NCBI GenBank assembly: GCA_963728895.1
Contig: CAVSLM010000007.1
Location: 372,001-436,000, forward strand
Direction of reading: 5' to 3'
Source: CAVSLM01 sp963728895
Lineage (GTDB): Bacteria > Pseudomonadota > Gammaproteobacteria > JBBQDK01
Length of the DNA: 64,000 nucleotides
Shown: positions 53,111 through 61,012 of the stretch, one piece after another
Layout: every line of letters starts with the position of its first letter
How positions within the stretch are numbered: position 1 is the first letter of the stretch
Notes under the pieces: model-generated
Databases searched by the model: none
What the model saw: the letters and a program-made list of their open reading frames with translations, nothing else
What the model was told of the DNA's origin: nothing
Translations under genes and position numbers: made by a program

Positions 53111-54043
53111 CTATTCCTTCGATATTCGTTCGAGTGGGCGCGACCAGTGCCGGTCCGGCCCCTGTCCGCGAACCGCCTCCTGGAGCGCGCCCAGCAGCTT
53201 CGCCGCAACGGGCCCTGGTACTCGGTCTCCAATCTTGCGCGCATCCACCTCGCGCACTGGAGTGATCTCGGCCGTCGTTCCCGAAATGAAGACCTCGTCG
53301 GCGGAAAGCAGCTCATGAGTGTCGAAGATTCCCTCGGTCGCGTCGATCCCCATGTCCCTGGCGAGAACAAGCAGCGTATCGCGCGTGATTCCCGGCAGAA
53401 TCGGCAGATGCGCTGGCGGCGTCACGACGCGATCACCCCAGACGGCGAAAACATTTGCCGTCGACGCTTCCGCCACGGCGCCCGATCCATCCAGCAGAAA
53501 TGCGTCATCGCAACCGGCGTTTCGAGCCTCGCGGATCGCAAGCAGGCCGGCCGCATAGTTCGCTGATATCTTGCTCTTGCTCATCACCGGATGCGCCTCG
53601 GTTCGGATCACCGAGGAAATGTGCACCCGGATCCCTCGTCGCTGGGCTTTCTCCAGGTGGGCATTTTGCCAGGGAAACGACAGGACGCAGACCTCGGCGG
53701 GTCCTCCTGGACGACCGAAGCCGAGCGCCCTCGCCCCCGGGAAAACCAGAAGACGCAGGTAGGCATCGCAATGTCCGTTGGCCAGCACCGTTTCCATGCA
53801 CGCTCGCTCGATCTCGGCGGGTGTGAACGAAATGTCCAGGTGGAGCGCGCGTGAAGATGCGTGCAGCCGTTCTATATGCTCACCGAGCCGGAAAAAGTTG
53901 GCTCGGCCGGAACCCAAGGCATAGCATCGGATTCCCTCGAACACGACCGGCCCAAAGTGCATCGCCGTCGAACCGACGTGCAGCTTCGCCTCGTCGTGCG
54001 CAATGAGCTTGCCGTTCATCCAGATCCATGCCGAGCCACTCAC
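53111..54043 (-). CDS. ilvE: Branched-chain amino acid aminotransferase (PLP fold type IV)
   Basis: 310 residues. It opens WIWMNGKLIAHDEAKLHVGS and MHFGPVVFEGIRCYA, as in IlvE. The PLP lysine fits KISANYAAGLLAIREA, and EVFISGTTAEITPVREVD is the family's C-terminal phosphate and substrate loop. IlvE interconverts Leu/Ile/Val and their keto acids. The start is a GTG at 54043 with GGGGAG ahead of it. First enzyme gene of the minus arm, about 450 bases after the 41-residue peptide gene and behind a hairpin. In this setting it more likely supplies or consumes a keto acid for the product than housekeeping branched-chain amino acids. Confidence 0.9.
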   Translation of the reverse strand: MSGSAWIWMNGKLIAHDEAKLHVGSTAMHFGPVVFEGIRCYALGSGRANFFRLGEHIERLHASSRALHLDISFTPAEIERACMETVLANGHCDAYLRLLVFPGARALGFGRPGGPAEVCVLSFPWQNAHLEKAQRRGIRVHISSVIRTEAHPVMSKSKISANYAAGLLAIREARNAGCDDAFLLDGSGAVAEASTANVFAVWGDRVVTPPAHLPILPGITRDTLLVLARDMGIDATEGIFDTHELLSADEVFISGTTAEITPVREVDARKIGDRVPGPVAAKLLGALQEAVRGQGPDRHWSRPLERISKE

Positions 54044-54496
54044 TTGCTGCTCCCCTGCCTGGACATCGCGGTGACATCGGCGATCGCTCGTTCCTGGAGG
54101 GTTTCACCAAGGTCCGCATCGATCTTCCGCAAAAAAAGGCAACCGGACAATGACGGCGTGGCCATCACCGGGTTGGCTCGGTGGAGATTTCTCGCAGGAA
54201 AACCACGCCCGACCGAAATCGGAGCGAATCGGCCGGAGACTCGACAACGCCCGCCTTGACGCCGAGTGCGCGCCTTATGGCGACGGTTCGCGCCACCAAC
54301 GCCTGGACGTTTAATGAAGGTCGATAGCGCCACCTGCCTGCGCGGAACCAAGGCGAACATACATGCCAGAATCAATGGTGGCAGTTGGGAAGTTGCAGAC
54401 GTCGAAAACAGCCCATGGCTTCAAAGCCACAGGCTGCATCAACGAACAGAATGATCTTCAGCTACATTCGGAGTAGCTGAAGAAAGAAAAAGCGCC
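54044..54496. other. Leader region between the short peptide gene and ilvE
   Basis: 450 bp with a strong inverted repeat (54456-54482) just after the peptide gene. A 41-codon frame (54040-54165) overlaps ilvE by four bases but has no ribosome-binding site and no family. Nothing else was recognised. Confidence 0.4.
54456..54482 (-). terminator. Hairpin (attenuator or processing stem) after the short peptide gene
   Basis: A perfect 10-bp stem, CTTCAGCTAC / GTAGCTGAAG, with a 7-base loop, 15 bases past the peptide stop on the minus strand. In that direction the T-rich tract precedes the stem rather than following it, so it is a weak intrinsic terminator. It is better read as an attenuator or RNA-stabilising stem that keeps peptide mRNA above enzyme mRNA. 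Confidence 0.5.
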
Positions 54497-54622
54497 CTAC
54501 TCCGAGCTGACGAGCATCGGGTAGTAGCCGTCCTCGTCATCCTCGTTGTCTTCGGGTGCGGGAGTCGCCTCGAGAACGAGGTCGGCAAGGTCCTTGGTGT
54601 CGTCGATGTCGAAGTGGTTCAT
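54497..54622 (-). CDS. 41-residue acidic peptide, candidate RiPP precursor
   Basis: Too short for usual gene calls. ATG at 54622 with AGAGGAG eight bases before it. The peptide opens MNHFDIDDTKDLADLVLEAT, continues PAPEDNEDDEDG and ends YYPMLVSSE. The first part looks like an amphipathic leader (DLADLVLEA), the middle is a highly acidic linker, and the last nine residues form a plausible core with no Cys. It heads the minus-strand arm (aminotransferase, diiron enzyme, PhyH, TPP enzyme, MetRS) and is followed by a hairpin, the common layout of a peptide gene before its enzymes. No known precursor family was recognised. Context and strong translation signals are the evidence. Confidence 0.6.
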   Translation of the reverse strand: MNHFDIDDTKDLADLVLEATPAPEDNEDDEDGYYPMLVSSE

Positions 54623-54864
54623 CGGGGACTCCTCTACGTGGGCCATACGTCCTGGGCTTTGAGGCTAGCATGCGCATTGGTGCGGCGCAAGAGCGGCGGC
54701 GGCGCAGACAGACCCTTCCTGCGTGCACCACCAGGCGAACGCCGTTCCGGTCGATGTCCCCGGCGACCGGCCGCTGCTACGATTGATTGTGTCGATGCCG
54801 GCCTCGCGCCCGACATGAGATCACGGGCTTTGGCTCGATCGCCCGGCGCAGCACAGAGGGTTCC

Positions 54865-55743
54865 ATGCCGTACAGCGAGTGGACCAGATACTTGAGGGAG
54901 TTCACACCGGAGTGCACCCTGGAGGCTCCTCCGTCCGACCTCTACTGTGCGTCGGAGAACGCCGTCGCAGTCGACGGCTGGAACGGGATTGGCGCCAGCC
55001 AGCTCGCCGAGTTTCGGGATCGCGGATTCCTCGTCGTGAAGAACGCCTTCGGCCCGGACGAATTGAAAAGAGCCGTTGAAGCAATCGACGCGCTCCTGAG
55101 CGGAACCGTTTCGGATTACAAGCCCGCACCGTGGGGTCACAAGCACGGCGTGCTGCTCCGCCCCGGGCGCAGCCTGGAGACGCTCGGCGACAATCGGCTC
55201 GAGGCGCTGGTCCTGGCACGCGCGCTGATGGAGCATGATCCGCGACTCGAGTCGATGGCCACCCATCCGCATCTCACTCGCTTTCTCAGGCAAGTCATGG
55301 GCGACGAGCCGATCCTCATCCACAATATGGTCAGGGCGAAGCCTCCGTCACAAGGCGACAAACCCTGGCATCAGGATCTCACGCATTTCAACGTCCATCC
55401 CTGCTGCACGGTCGTGAGCGCGTGGATCGCAATCGACGACGCGCCCCTGGAAGCAGGCTGTCTCCACTTCATCCCGGGAACACACCTGAGGGGACCGACC
55501 AAGCACGTGTTCGAGCGCGATTACCAGATTCCGGACGCCGAAGTGCGCCGAACCGGACAGGTTGCGACACCGGTGCAAAAGGGGAGCTGCGTGCTCTTGA
55601 ACGCGCTGGTACATCACGGCTCGCCGCCGAACCGGAGCTCCGAGCGCAGACTCGCGCTCCAGCTCACGTTCAAGCCGGCGAACGCGCGCATGATCACGGA
55701 CGAGGAGCGAATCCTCGCGTTTGCGGGCGCGGCCGGGGAGTGA
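54865..55743 (+). CDS. Phytanoyl-CoA dioxygenase-family (PhyH) oxygenase
   Basis: 292 residues. DRGFLVVKNAFGPDELKRAV is the typical opening. KPWHQDLTHFNVHPCCTV holds the HxD iron motif, DDAPLEAGCLHFIPGTHLRG the core strand, and ALVHHGSPPNRSSERRLAL the distal His and 2-oxoglutarate Arg. It differs clearly from the other two PhyH proteins of the locus, so it probably performs a separate oxidation. ATG 54865 (MPYSEWTRYLREF) is chosen over an in-frame ATG 26 codons upstream because AGAGGG precedes it and the upstream codons are low in family character. It is the first gene of the plus arm, diverging from the 41-residue peptide gene. Confidence 0.85.
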   Translation: MPYSEWTRYLREFTPECTLEAPPSDLYCASENAVAVDGWNGIGASQLAEFRDRGFLVVKNAFGPDELKRAVEAIDALLSGTVSDYKPAPWGHKHGVLLRPGRSLETLGDNRLEALVLARALMEHDPRLESMATHPHLTRFLRQVMGDEPILIHNMVRAKPPSQGDKPWHQDLTHFNVHPCCTVVSAWIAIDDAPLEAGCLHFIPGTHLRGPTKHVFERDYQIPDAEVRRTGQVATPVQKGSCVLLNALVHHGSPPNRSSERRLALQLTFKPANARMITDEERILAFAGAAGE

Positions 55744-55939
55744 CGACTGCTTGCGGCGCGCACTGGGTTGTGGCCCGGGTTCCGAAACGTCGGCGGAAGG
55801 TCGCTGCCGCGGTTCGGATCGCGCACGGGCGATACCTGCCTCCCGCAGCGCTGCGACAGCTCTCTCCGCCTCTGTTGACTTTTTTTACCGCCCGGAGCAG
55901 GCTTTATTTGCGTAGCGACGGACCCAAAGGAGAACGGCG

Positions 55940-56191
55940 ATGTCCAAAATGTCACCTGCAGAGATGGATCAATTCAGCAAGAAGCTCGAGGGCTTTGCAT
56001 CCGGCCTCACCGATAACGAGCGGACACTCTTCAAACAAATGTTTTTGCTGGATCGAGGCGGACTTTCGGACAAGGATCTCGACGGGGTGGTCGGCGGCAC
56101 CGCCAGCTACGACCGCGTCTTTACCGGGTATTCCTTCCAGGCGTACGCACCACAACTGAACGCGAGTTTCTTCAAGTTCCTTTGCTGGTAG
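55940..56191 (+). CDS. 83-residue double-glycine-leader peptide, candidate RiPP precursor
   Basis: ATG at 55940 with AAGGAG seven bases ahead. The leader (1-53) contains FSKKLEGFASGLTDNERTLF and ends LSDKDLDGVVGG. This is the LSDEELExVxGG-type double-glycine motif of many RiPP and bacteriocin leaders. The 30-residue core TASYDRVFTGYSFQAYAPQL / NASFFKFLCW is aromatic-rich, with one Cys next to the C-terminus. It lies directly before an S9 peptidase, YcaO and TfuA, so it is the best substrate candidate for YcaO-TfuA. No C39 peptidase/transporter is seen in the window. A TTGACT near 55875 is a possible -35 but its partner is poorly spaced. Confidence 0.75.
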   Translation: MSKMSPAEMDQFSKKLEGFASGLTDNERTLFKQMFLLDRGGLSDKDLDGVVGGTASYDRVFTGYSFQAYAPQLNASFFKFLCW

Positions 56192-56312
56192 GGCCACTCG
56201 CCCGAGAGCGTATTCTGAACTTGCGTTGATCCCATCGTGGCGTCGGCGCGGTGACGTGCGGGTGGCGTCACCGTGAGCGTGCACCTATGGGAATCGCGCT
56301 GCCTCAATTGAT

Positions 56313-58424
56313 GTGACCGGCGGATCCGGCGCGATGCGCTCCGCCCCCTCCCTGCCCCTGGAGCAAGAAGTCGTCGACGACGACTATCACGGCACGAGAG
56401 TTGCCGACCGGTACCGCTGGCTCGAGGATGGCGACTCGGAAGAAGTGCGTGCGTGGACCGAGCATCAGAATGCGCGCACGCGCGCGGTGCTCGAAGCAAT
56501 TCCGGGGCGGGAGGCGTTGCATCGACGTCTACTCGAGCTGCTCCAGATCGGGACGCTGTCCGCACCGGTGGTACGGACCACCCCGGCGGGGGCGCTCCGC
56601 TATTTCCACTTCCGGCGCGAGGGCGAGCAGGACCAGGGCATCTTCTACGTACGCGAGGGTGCTTCCGGCACCGATCGCCCGCTCATCGACATCGCCTCCT
56701 CGGCTGCAACGGACCGGACGTCTGCCCTCGCCTGGACTTCCGTCTCCCCCGATGGCGCCCTGGTGGCATGGGGCCGAAGCGACGGCGGCAGCGAAGACAG
56801 CACCCTGCACGTCCGCGATGTCGCTTCCGGTGAAGACCTTGCCGACCTCATTGCGTACACGCGCTCGGTTTCGATCGCGTGGCAGCCCGACGGCCGGAGC
56901 TTCTTCTACACCCGCTATCCCCGGCCCGGGACGGTACCGCAAGGGGACGAGAACTATCACCGCAAGGTCTTCCTGCACCGGCTCGGCACAGATCCGGGAA
57001 CCGATGCACTGGTCTTTCCCCCCGTCAGCGGCGACGTTGCCTGCGAGAAGACGGATTCGCCGAGCGTCTTTCTCTCTCCGAACGGGCGGTGGCTCGTCGT
57101 GCGTGTCCATCAGGGAGCAGGGAAATCCCAGGTTTATTTTTCGGACCTGTCGGGCATGCCCGGAAAATGGATTCGAGTCGCGGCCGGGACCGACGCGCCG
57201 CTTCGGCCGATTGCACGTGACGATGCACTCTACCTCCTGACCAACGATGGCGCACCGCGGGCGCGACTCGTTGCCGTCGATTACTGCCGGCCCCAGTCGG
57301 GCGCGTGGCGCGAAATCGTCCCCCAGGCGGCCGATGTTCTGCGCTCGGTTGCGATCATCGGCGATGTGATCGTCGCAAGCTACTCACAGGATGCCGCCAC
57401 GCGTCTCGAGCGCTTCGCTCTCGACGGAACACCGCTCGGACCTCTCGCCCTACCCTGCACCGGCTCGGCGACAGTACACGGTCGGCACGATGGGCAAGAG
57501 GCGTTCGTACGGTTCACGTCGTTCGTTGTCCCCGGGATGGTATATCGGTTTCATCTCAAGACAGGCAGAGCGACCATTTGGGGCGAGGTCGGCAGGAATC
57601 TCGCGCTGACCGGCGTGCTCGTGGGGCGCGCCTGGGCGACATCGAAGGACGGGACACGTATTCCGATGTTCGTCGTGGAGCGCGAGGGCACGAAGCGCGA
57701 CGGTGCGAACCCCACCCTCCTGACCGGATACGGCGGATTCAACCGGAACGCATCCCCGGCATTCAGCGCCAACGCCCTGGCCGCGGTCGAGCGTGGCGCG
57801 GTCTGGGTTCTTGCAGTTCTGCGTGGCGGAGGAGAGTACGGCGAGGCGTGGCATCGGGCGGGTATGCTCGCCGATAAACAGAACGTGTTCGACGATTTCA
57901 TCGCCTGCGCCGAGGAGCTCGTCCGCGCGAGGATCACCTCCCCCTCCCGGCTCGCCATCATGGGGAGCTCGAATGGCGGACTTCTTACCGCGGCCGCCGT
58001 GACGCAGCGCCCGGAGCTGTTTCGCGCAGCATTGTGCGACGTCCCTCTGACCGACATGCTTCGCTACCAGCATTTCCGCATCGCAAAGCTTTGGATGTCG
58101 GAGTACGGATCCTCGGATGACCCGGACCAGTTCCCCATACTGCACGCCTATTCGCCCTATCACCAGGTGAAGGACGGGACGGTTTATCCATCGATGCTGT
58201 TCGTGACCGCTGAGAGCGACTCGCGCGTCGATCCGATGCACGCCCGCAAAATGGCCGCGCGCATGCAGGAAGCTCAATCGAAGAGCGCTCAGGGACGGCC
58301 CATCCTGATCCGCTTCGAGGTCGACGCCGGCCATGGCGCGGGGAAGCCGATTTCCAAACTTGCCGATGAGCTTACGGACGAGATGGCGTTCCTTTTCGAC
58401 GCAATCGGCTGCGTTCGTCTCTGA
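56313..58424 (+). CDS. Prolyl-oligopeptidase-family (S9) serine peptidase
   Basis: 703 residues. The N-terminal part opens DDDYHGTRVADRYRWLEDGD, the classic POP start, followed by a seven-bladed propeller (about 80-440). The alpha/beta-hydrolase domain has LLTGYGGFNRNASPAFSAN, VLRGGGEYGEAWHRAGML, nucleophile Ser in LAIMGSSNGGLLTAAAV (about 549), Asp in ESDSRVDPMHARKM (about 633) and His in DAGHGAGKP (about 671). POPs cut short peptides after Pro or similar sites and are cytoplasmic. Beside a precursor peptide gene it is a good candidate to trim the leader or core. Start is a GTG at 56313, or an ATG at 56334; neither has a strong ribosome-binding site. Confidence 0.88.
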   Translation: MTGGSGAMRSAPSLPLEQEVVDDDYHGTRVADRYRWLEDGDSEEVRAWTEHQNARTRAVLEAIPGREALHRRLLELLQIGTLSAPVVRTTPAGALRYFHFRREGEQDQGIFYVREGASGTDRPLIDIASSAATDRTSALAWTSVSPDGALVAWGRSDGGSEDSTLHVRDVASGEDLADLIAYTRSVSIAWQPDGRSFFYTRYPRPGTVPQGDENYHRKVFLHRLGTDPGTDALVFPPVSGDVACEKTDSPSVFLSPNGRWLVVRVHQGAGKSQVYFSDLSGMPGKWIRVAAGTDAPLRPIARDDALYLLTNDGAPRARLVAVDYCRPQSGAWREIVPQAADVLRSVAIIGDVIVASYSQDAATRLERFALDGTPLGPLALPCTGSATVHGRHDGQEAFVRFTSFVVPGMVYRFHLKTGRATIWGEVGRNLALTGVLVGRAWATSKDGTRIPMFVVEREGTKRDGANPTLLTGYGGFNRNASPAFSANALAAVERGAVWVLAVLRGGGEYGEAWHRAGMLADKQNVFDDFIACAEELVRARITSPSRLAIMGSSNGGLLTAAAVTQRPELFRAALCDVPLTDMLRYQHFRIAKLWMSEYGSSDDPDQFPILHAYSPYHQVKDGTVYPSMLFVTAESDSRVDPMHARKMAARMQEAQSKSAQGRPILIRFEVDAGHGAGKPISKLADELTDEMAFLFDAIGCVRL

Positions 58425-58449
58425 TGCGCGATTCCGCTCCACGGTGCCG

Positions 58450-59685
58450 ATGAAGCAGGAATGGCCCTCCGTCGAAAAGTCGTTCACAGACTCGACTCAT
58501 CGGAGTCGCACACCGCCTGAGACGCTGGCCGCATTCGAACCGTTGATGCCACGACTGGGCATCACACGGCTTGCGAACATCACCGGACTCGACTGCATCG
58601 GAATCCCCGTCTTCGTCGCCGTTCGTCCGGCATCGAGAGGGCTCGCCACCGCGCAAGGCAAAGGCGTCGATGTTGCCTCCGCCAGGGCCTCGGCACTCAT
58701 GGAAGCGATCGAGACCTGGCATGCCGAGCGGGTCCAGGCGGCTTCTCGAATCGACACGTATGACGATCTCCTCCGGGAAGGCACTGCCATCGACGTCACC
58801 GCCCTGCACCGGCGGCCGGGGAGCAGCTCGTGGAGGCCGCGCCCGCTTCTCTGGCTGACGGCCCACGAGCTGATCGCGGACGCACCGCGCTGGGTCCCCT
58901 GGGAGGCGGTCAGTTGTGATTTCTCCAGCCATCTGGTCCGGCAAGCGACCTTTCTGCAGACGACGAATGGGCTGGCGTCGGGCAACAACCTGCTCGAGGC
59001 CATCGTGTACGGCCTGTGCGAGGTGATTGAGCGTGATGCCGTCACACTCCATAATTATTCCCGCCGCGAACGACAGGCTGAACGCCGGATCGATCTCGGC
59101 ACCGTCGAAGACTCGCGCTGCCGAACGATTTTGCAAAAGCTCGACACCGCCGGTGTCGAGGTGGCGGTTTGGGATTGTACGTCCGACATCGGAATTCCGG
59201 TGATATCCGCCTTGATCGTCGATTCACCGTCGGCACGGCGATGGTCTTCGCGCGGGCCCTTTCGCGGGTATGGTTGTCATGCGAGCCGGGAGATCGCGTT
59301 GCTCAGAGCGCTGACGGAAGCGGTGCAGTGCCGCCTCACGTATATTTCCGGTAGCCGGGACGATCTGTTCCCGGAGCGCTTCCGCGCCCTGCAGCGGATC
59401 GATCGGGAGGGAACGCTCACGCGCCACCTGACCGGCCCCTGCACGCATTCCTTTGGGGCGGTTCCTACCATGCGCAATTCCACCTTCAATGCCGATCTCA
59501 GTGACATCCTCGCGCGATTGCAGGCCGCCGGTCTTCACGAGGTGGCAGTGTGTGACCTGACCCGCAAGGACGTGGGCGTGCCGGTGGTGAAGGTGCTGGT
59601 ACCCGGTCTCGAAAACAACATCCATCGCGACCGCAATTATCAGCCCGGCCCGCGCGCGATACGCGCGCGCGAGGGAACAATATGA
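58450..59685 (+). CDS. ycaO: YcaO-domain ATP-dependent peptide backbone modifier
   Basis: 411 residues. YcaO enzymes phosphorylate a backbone amide so that Cys/Ser/Thr can cyclise or sulfide can add. The ATP/Mg acids are visible in RASALMEAIETWHAERVQA (about 77-95), GLCEVIERDAVTLHNYSR (about 197-214) and EIALLRALTEAVQCRLT. Partner TfuA follows with a four-base overlap, which is the hallmark of the thioamide-forming class. The C-terminus (VPVVKVLVPGLENN...) is complete. A longer frame upstream overlaps the S9 gene and lacks family text, so ATG 58450 is used. There is no fused E1-like or ThiF partner nearby, so azoline formation by an F/C-type protein is less likely. Confidence 0.92.
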   Translation: MKQEWPSVEKSFTDSTHRSRTPPETLAAFEPLMPRLGITRLANITGLDCIGIPVFVAVRPASRGLATAQGKGVDVASARASALMEAIETWHAERVQAASRIDTYDDLLREGTAIDVTALHRRPGSSSWRPRPLLWLTAHELIADAPRWVPWEAVSCDFSSHLVRQATFLQTTNGLASGNNLLEAIVYGLCEVIERDAVTLHNYSRRERQAERRIDLGTVEDSRCRTILQKLDTAGVEVAVWDCTSDIGIPVISALIVDSPSARRWSSRGPFRGYGCHASREIALLRALTEAVQCRLTYISGSRDDLFPERFRALQRIDREGTLTRHLTGPCTHSFGAVPTMRNSTFNADLSDILARLQAAGLHEVAVCDLTRKDVGVPVVKVLVPGLENNIHRDRNYQPGPRAIRAREGTI

Positions 59686-60995
59686 GGGCGGTCGTATTCG
59701 TCGGGCCGACACTGCCGATCGCAGACGCGCGACAGTTGCTGGACGCCGACTACCGGTCACCGGCCGCGATGGGCGATGTGTACGCTGTCGTCGAACGCGA
59801 GCGGCCGGATGTCATCGGGATCATCGACGGATATTTCGACAGCGTCCCATCGGTCTGGCACAGGGAGATCCTGTTCGCGCTGTCGCGCGGCATTCGGGTC
59901 GTCGGCGCTTCCAGCATGGGTGCCCTGCGTGCCGCGGAGCTGTGGACTTTCGGCATGGAGGGAATCGGGTGGGTGTTCGAGGCCTTCCGCAGCGCAGCGC
60001 TGGAAGACGATGACGAGGTTGCGGTCCTGCATGGCCCCGCCGATACGGGCTATCTCGCGGTCTCCACCGCCATGGTGAATCTGCGCGTCGGACTGCTGCG
60101 CGCGTGCGAACGCGGTCTCATCAGCGCAAAAACCCGCGACACCATGGTCGCGCTTGCAAAGCAGCGCTACTATCCCGAACGGAGCTGGGAGCGCCTGTTG
60201 CAGGATGCGACCGATCAGCAGCTCCCCTCCGACGAGCTCGCCGGGCTGCGCGGCTTCGTGGACGATGAGCGACCGGACGTGAAGCGCGAAGACGCCTGCG
60301 CGCTCCTGGAAAGTCTGGCCGCCACACCGGCGAAGCACCTGCCAGCCCCGCGCGTCGAGCTCGCCCCCACGGTCTTCTGGGATAAGCTGACGCGGAACGA
60401 GCGCAGACTGGGATCGCCCTCGGCGGCCATCGTGCGTGAAGAAGCACTCCGCCGCTTCGTGAAGGCAACCGATCGCGATCTCGCCGCTCTCCTGCGCGAC
60501 AGTCTTCTCATTCACCTGGTAGAGAAGGAATGCGAGCGGCTCGGGATCGAGCTCTCGCGCGAGCAGTACGACGAAGCCGTTCGCGATTTTCGCCTGAGGG
60601 GAAACCTGGTCTCGGCAGATTCGATGCGCGGATGGCTCGCGCGCACCGGACTGACCACCGATCAGTATCGTGCGCTGATGGAGCTCGAAGCACGCGTCGC
60701 GGCACTGGTCACCACCTACGCCAACCAAGTCGATGCACACCTCATCGAGGCGCTCGCCCTCTCCGGACGGCTCGCAGATGCACTGGCGCGGAGGGCAGCC
60801 GGAGAGGAAAGAAACCGTACGAATGCCACGGTCCGGCAACCGCAGCCATCACCGCCCGAGCTCGAGGCCTTTTATCGATCGCGCGTCCGGCAGTTTGCCG
60901 GCTCGCTTCAACGGCACGCGCGGAACCTCGGTTTCGCATCGGGGAGCGAGCTCTTCGACGAGGTTCGAAAGATCTACGATCCCCTCGACGAGTGA
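59682..60995 (+). CDS. tfuA: TfuA protein, YcaO partner, with helical C-terminal extension
   Basis: 437 residues. The TfuA domain (about 1-220) is clear: VVFVGPTLPIADARQLL, RPDVIGIIDGYFDSVPSVWH, EILFALSRGIRVVGASSMGA and LRAAELWTFGMEGIGWVF. TfuA boosts or directs YcaO, delivering sulfide for thioamides in the McrA and thioviridamide-type systems. Beyond about residue 240 lies a long alpha-helical region (SAAIVREEALRRFVKATD, LGIELSREQYDEAVRDFRL, GLTTDQYRALMELEARVAA) resembling the helical chaperone part of PpiC/SurA-type proteins. Such a part might hold the precursor. The resemblance is by eye. Overlaps ycaO by ATGA. Confidence 0.9.
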   Translation: MRAVVFVGPTLPIADARQLLDADYRSPAAMGDVYAVVERERPDVIGIIDGYFDSVPSVWHREILFALSRGIRVVGASSMGALRAAELWTFGMEGIGWVFEAFRSAALEDDDEVAVLHGPADTGYLAVSTAMVNLRVGLLRACERGLISAKTRDTMVALAKQRYYPERSWERLLQDATDQQLPSDELAGLRGFVDDERPDVKREDACALLESLAATPAKHLPAPRVELAPTVFWDKLTRNERRLGSPSAAIVREEALRRFVKATDRDLAALLRDSLLIHLVEKECERLGIELSREQYDEAVRDFRLRGNLVSADSMRGWLARTGLTTDQYRALMELEARVAALVTTYANQVDAHLIEALALSGRLADALARRAAGEERNRTNATVRQPQPSPPELEAFYRSRVRQFAGSLQRHARNLGFASGSELFDEVRKIYDPLDE

Positions 60996-61012
60996 CGGGC
61001 AGACCAGCGACC

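Noticed and set aside
54040..54165. 41-codon frame overlapping the ilvE start by four bases
   Set aside because: No ribosome-binding site, no leader- or core-like features; the overlap alone is weak evidence.
55875..55910. TTGACT...TTTATT as a promoter for the 83-residue peptide
   Set aside because: Spacing of about 22 bases is too long for a sigma-70 promoter; no better -10 was found.
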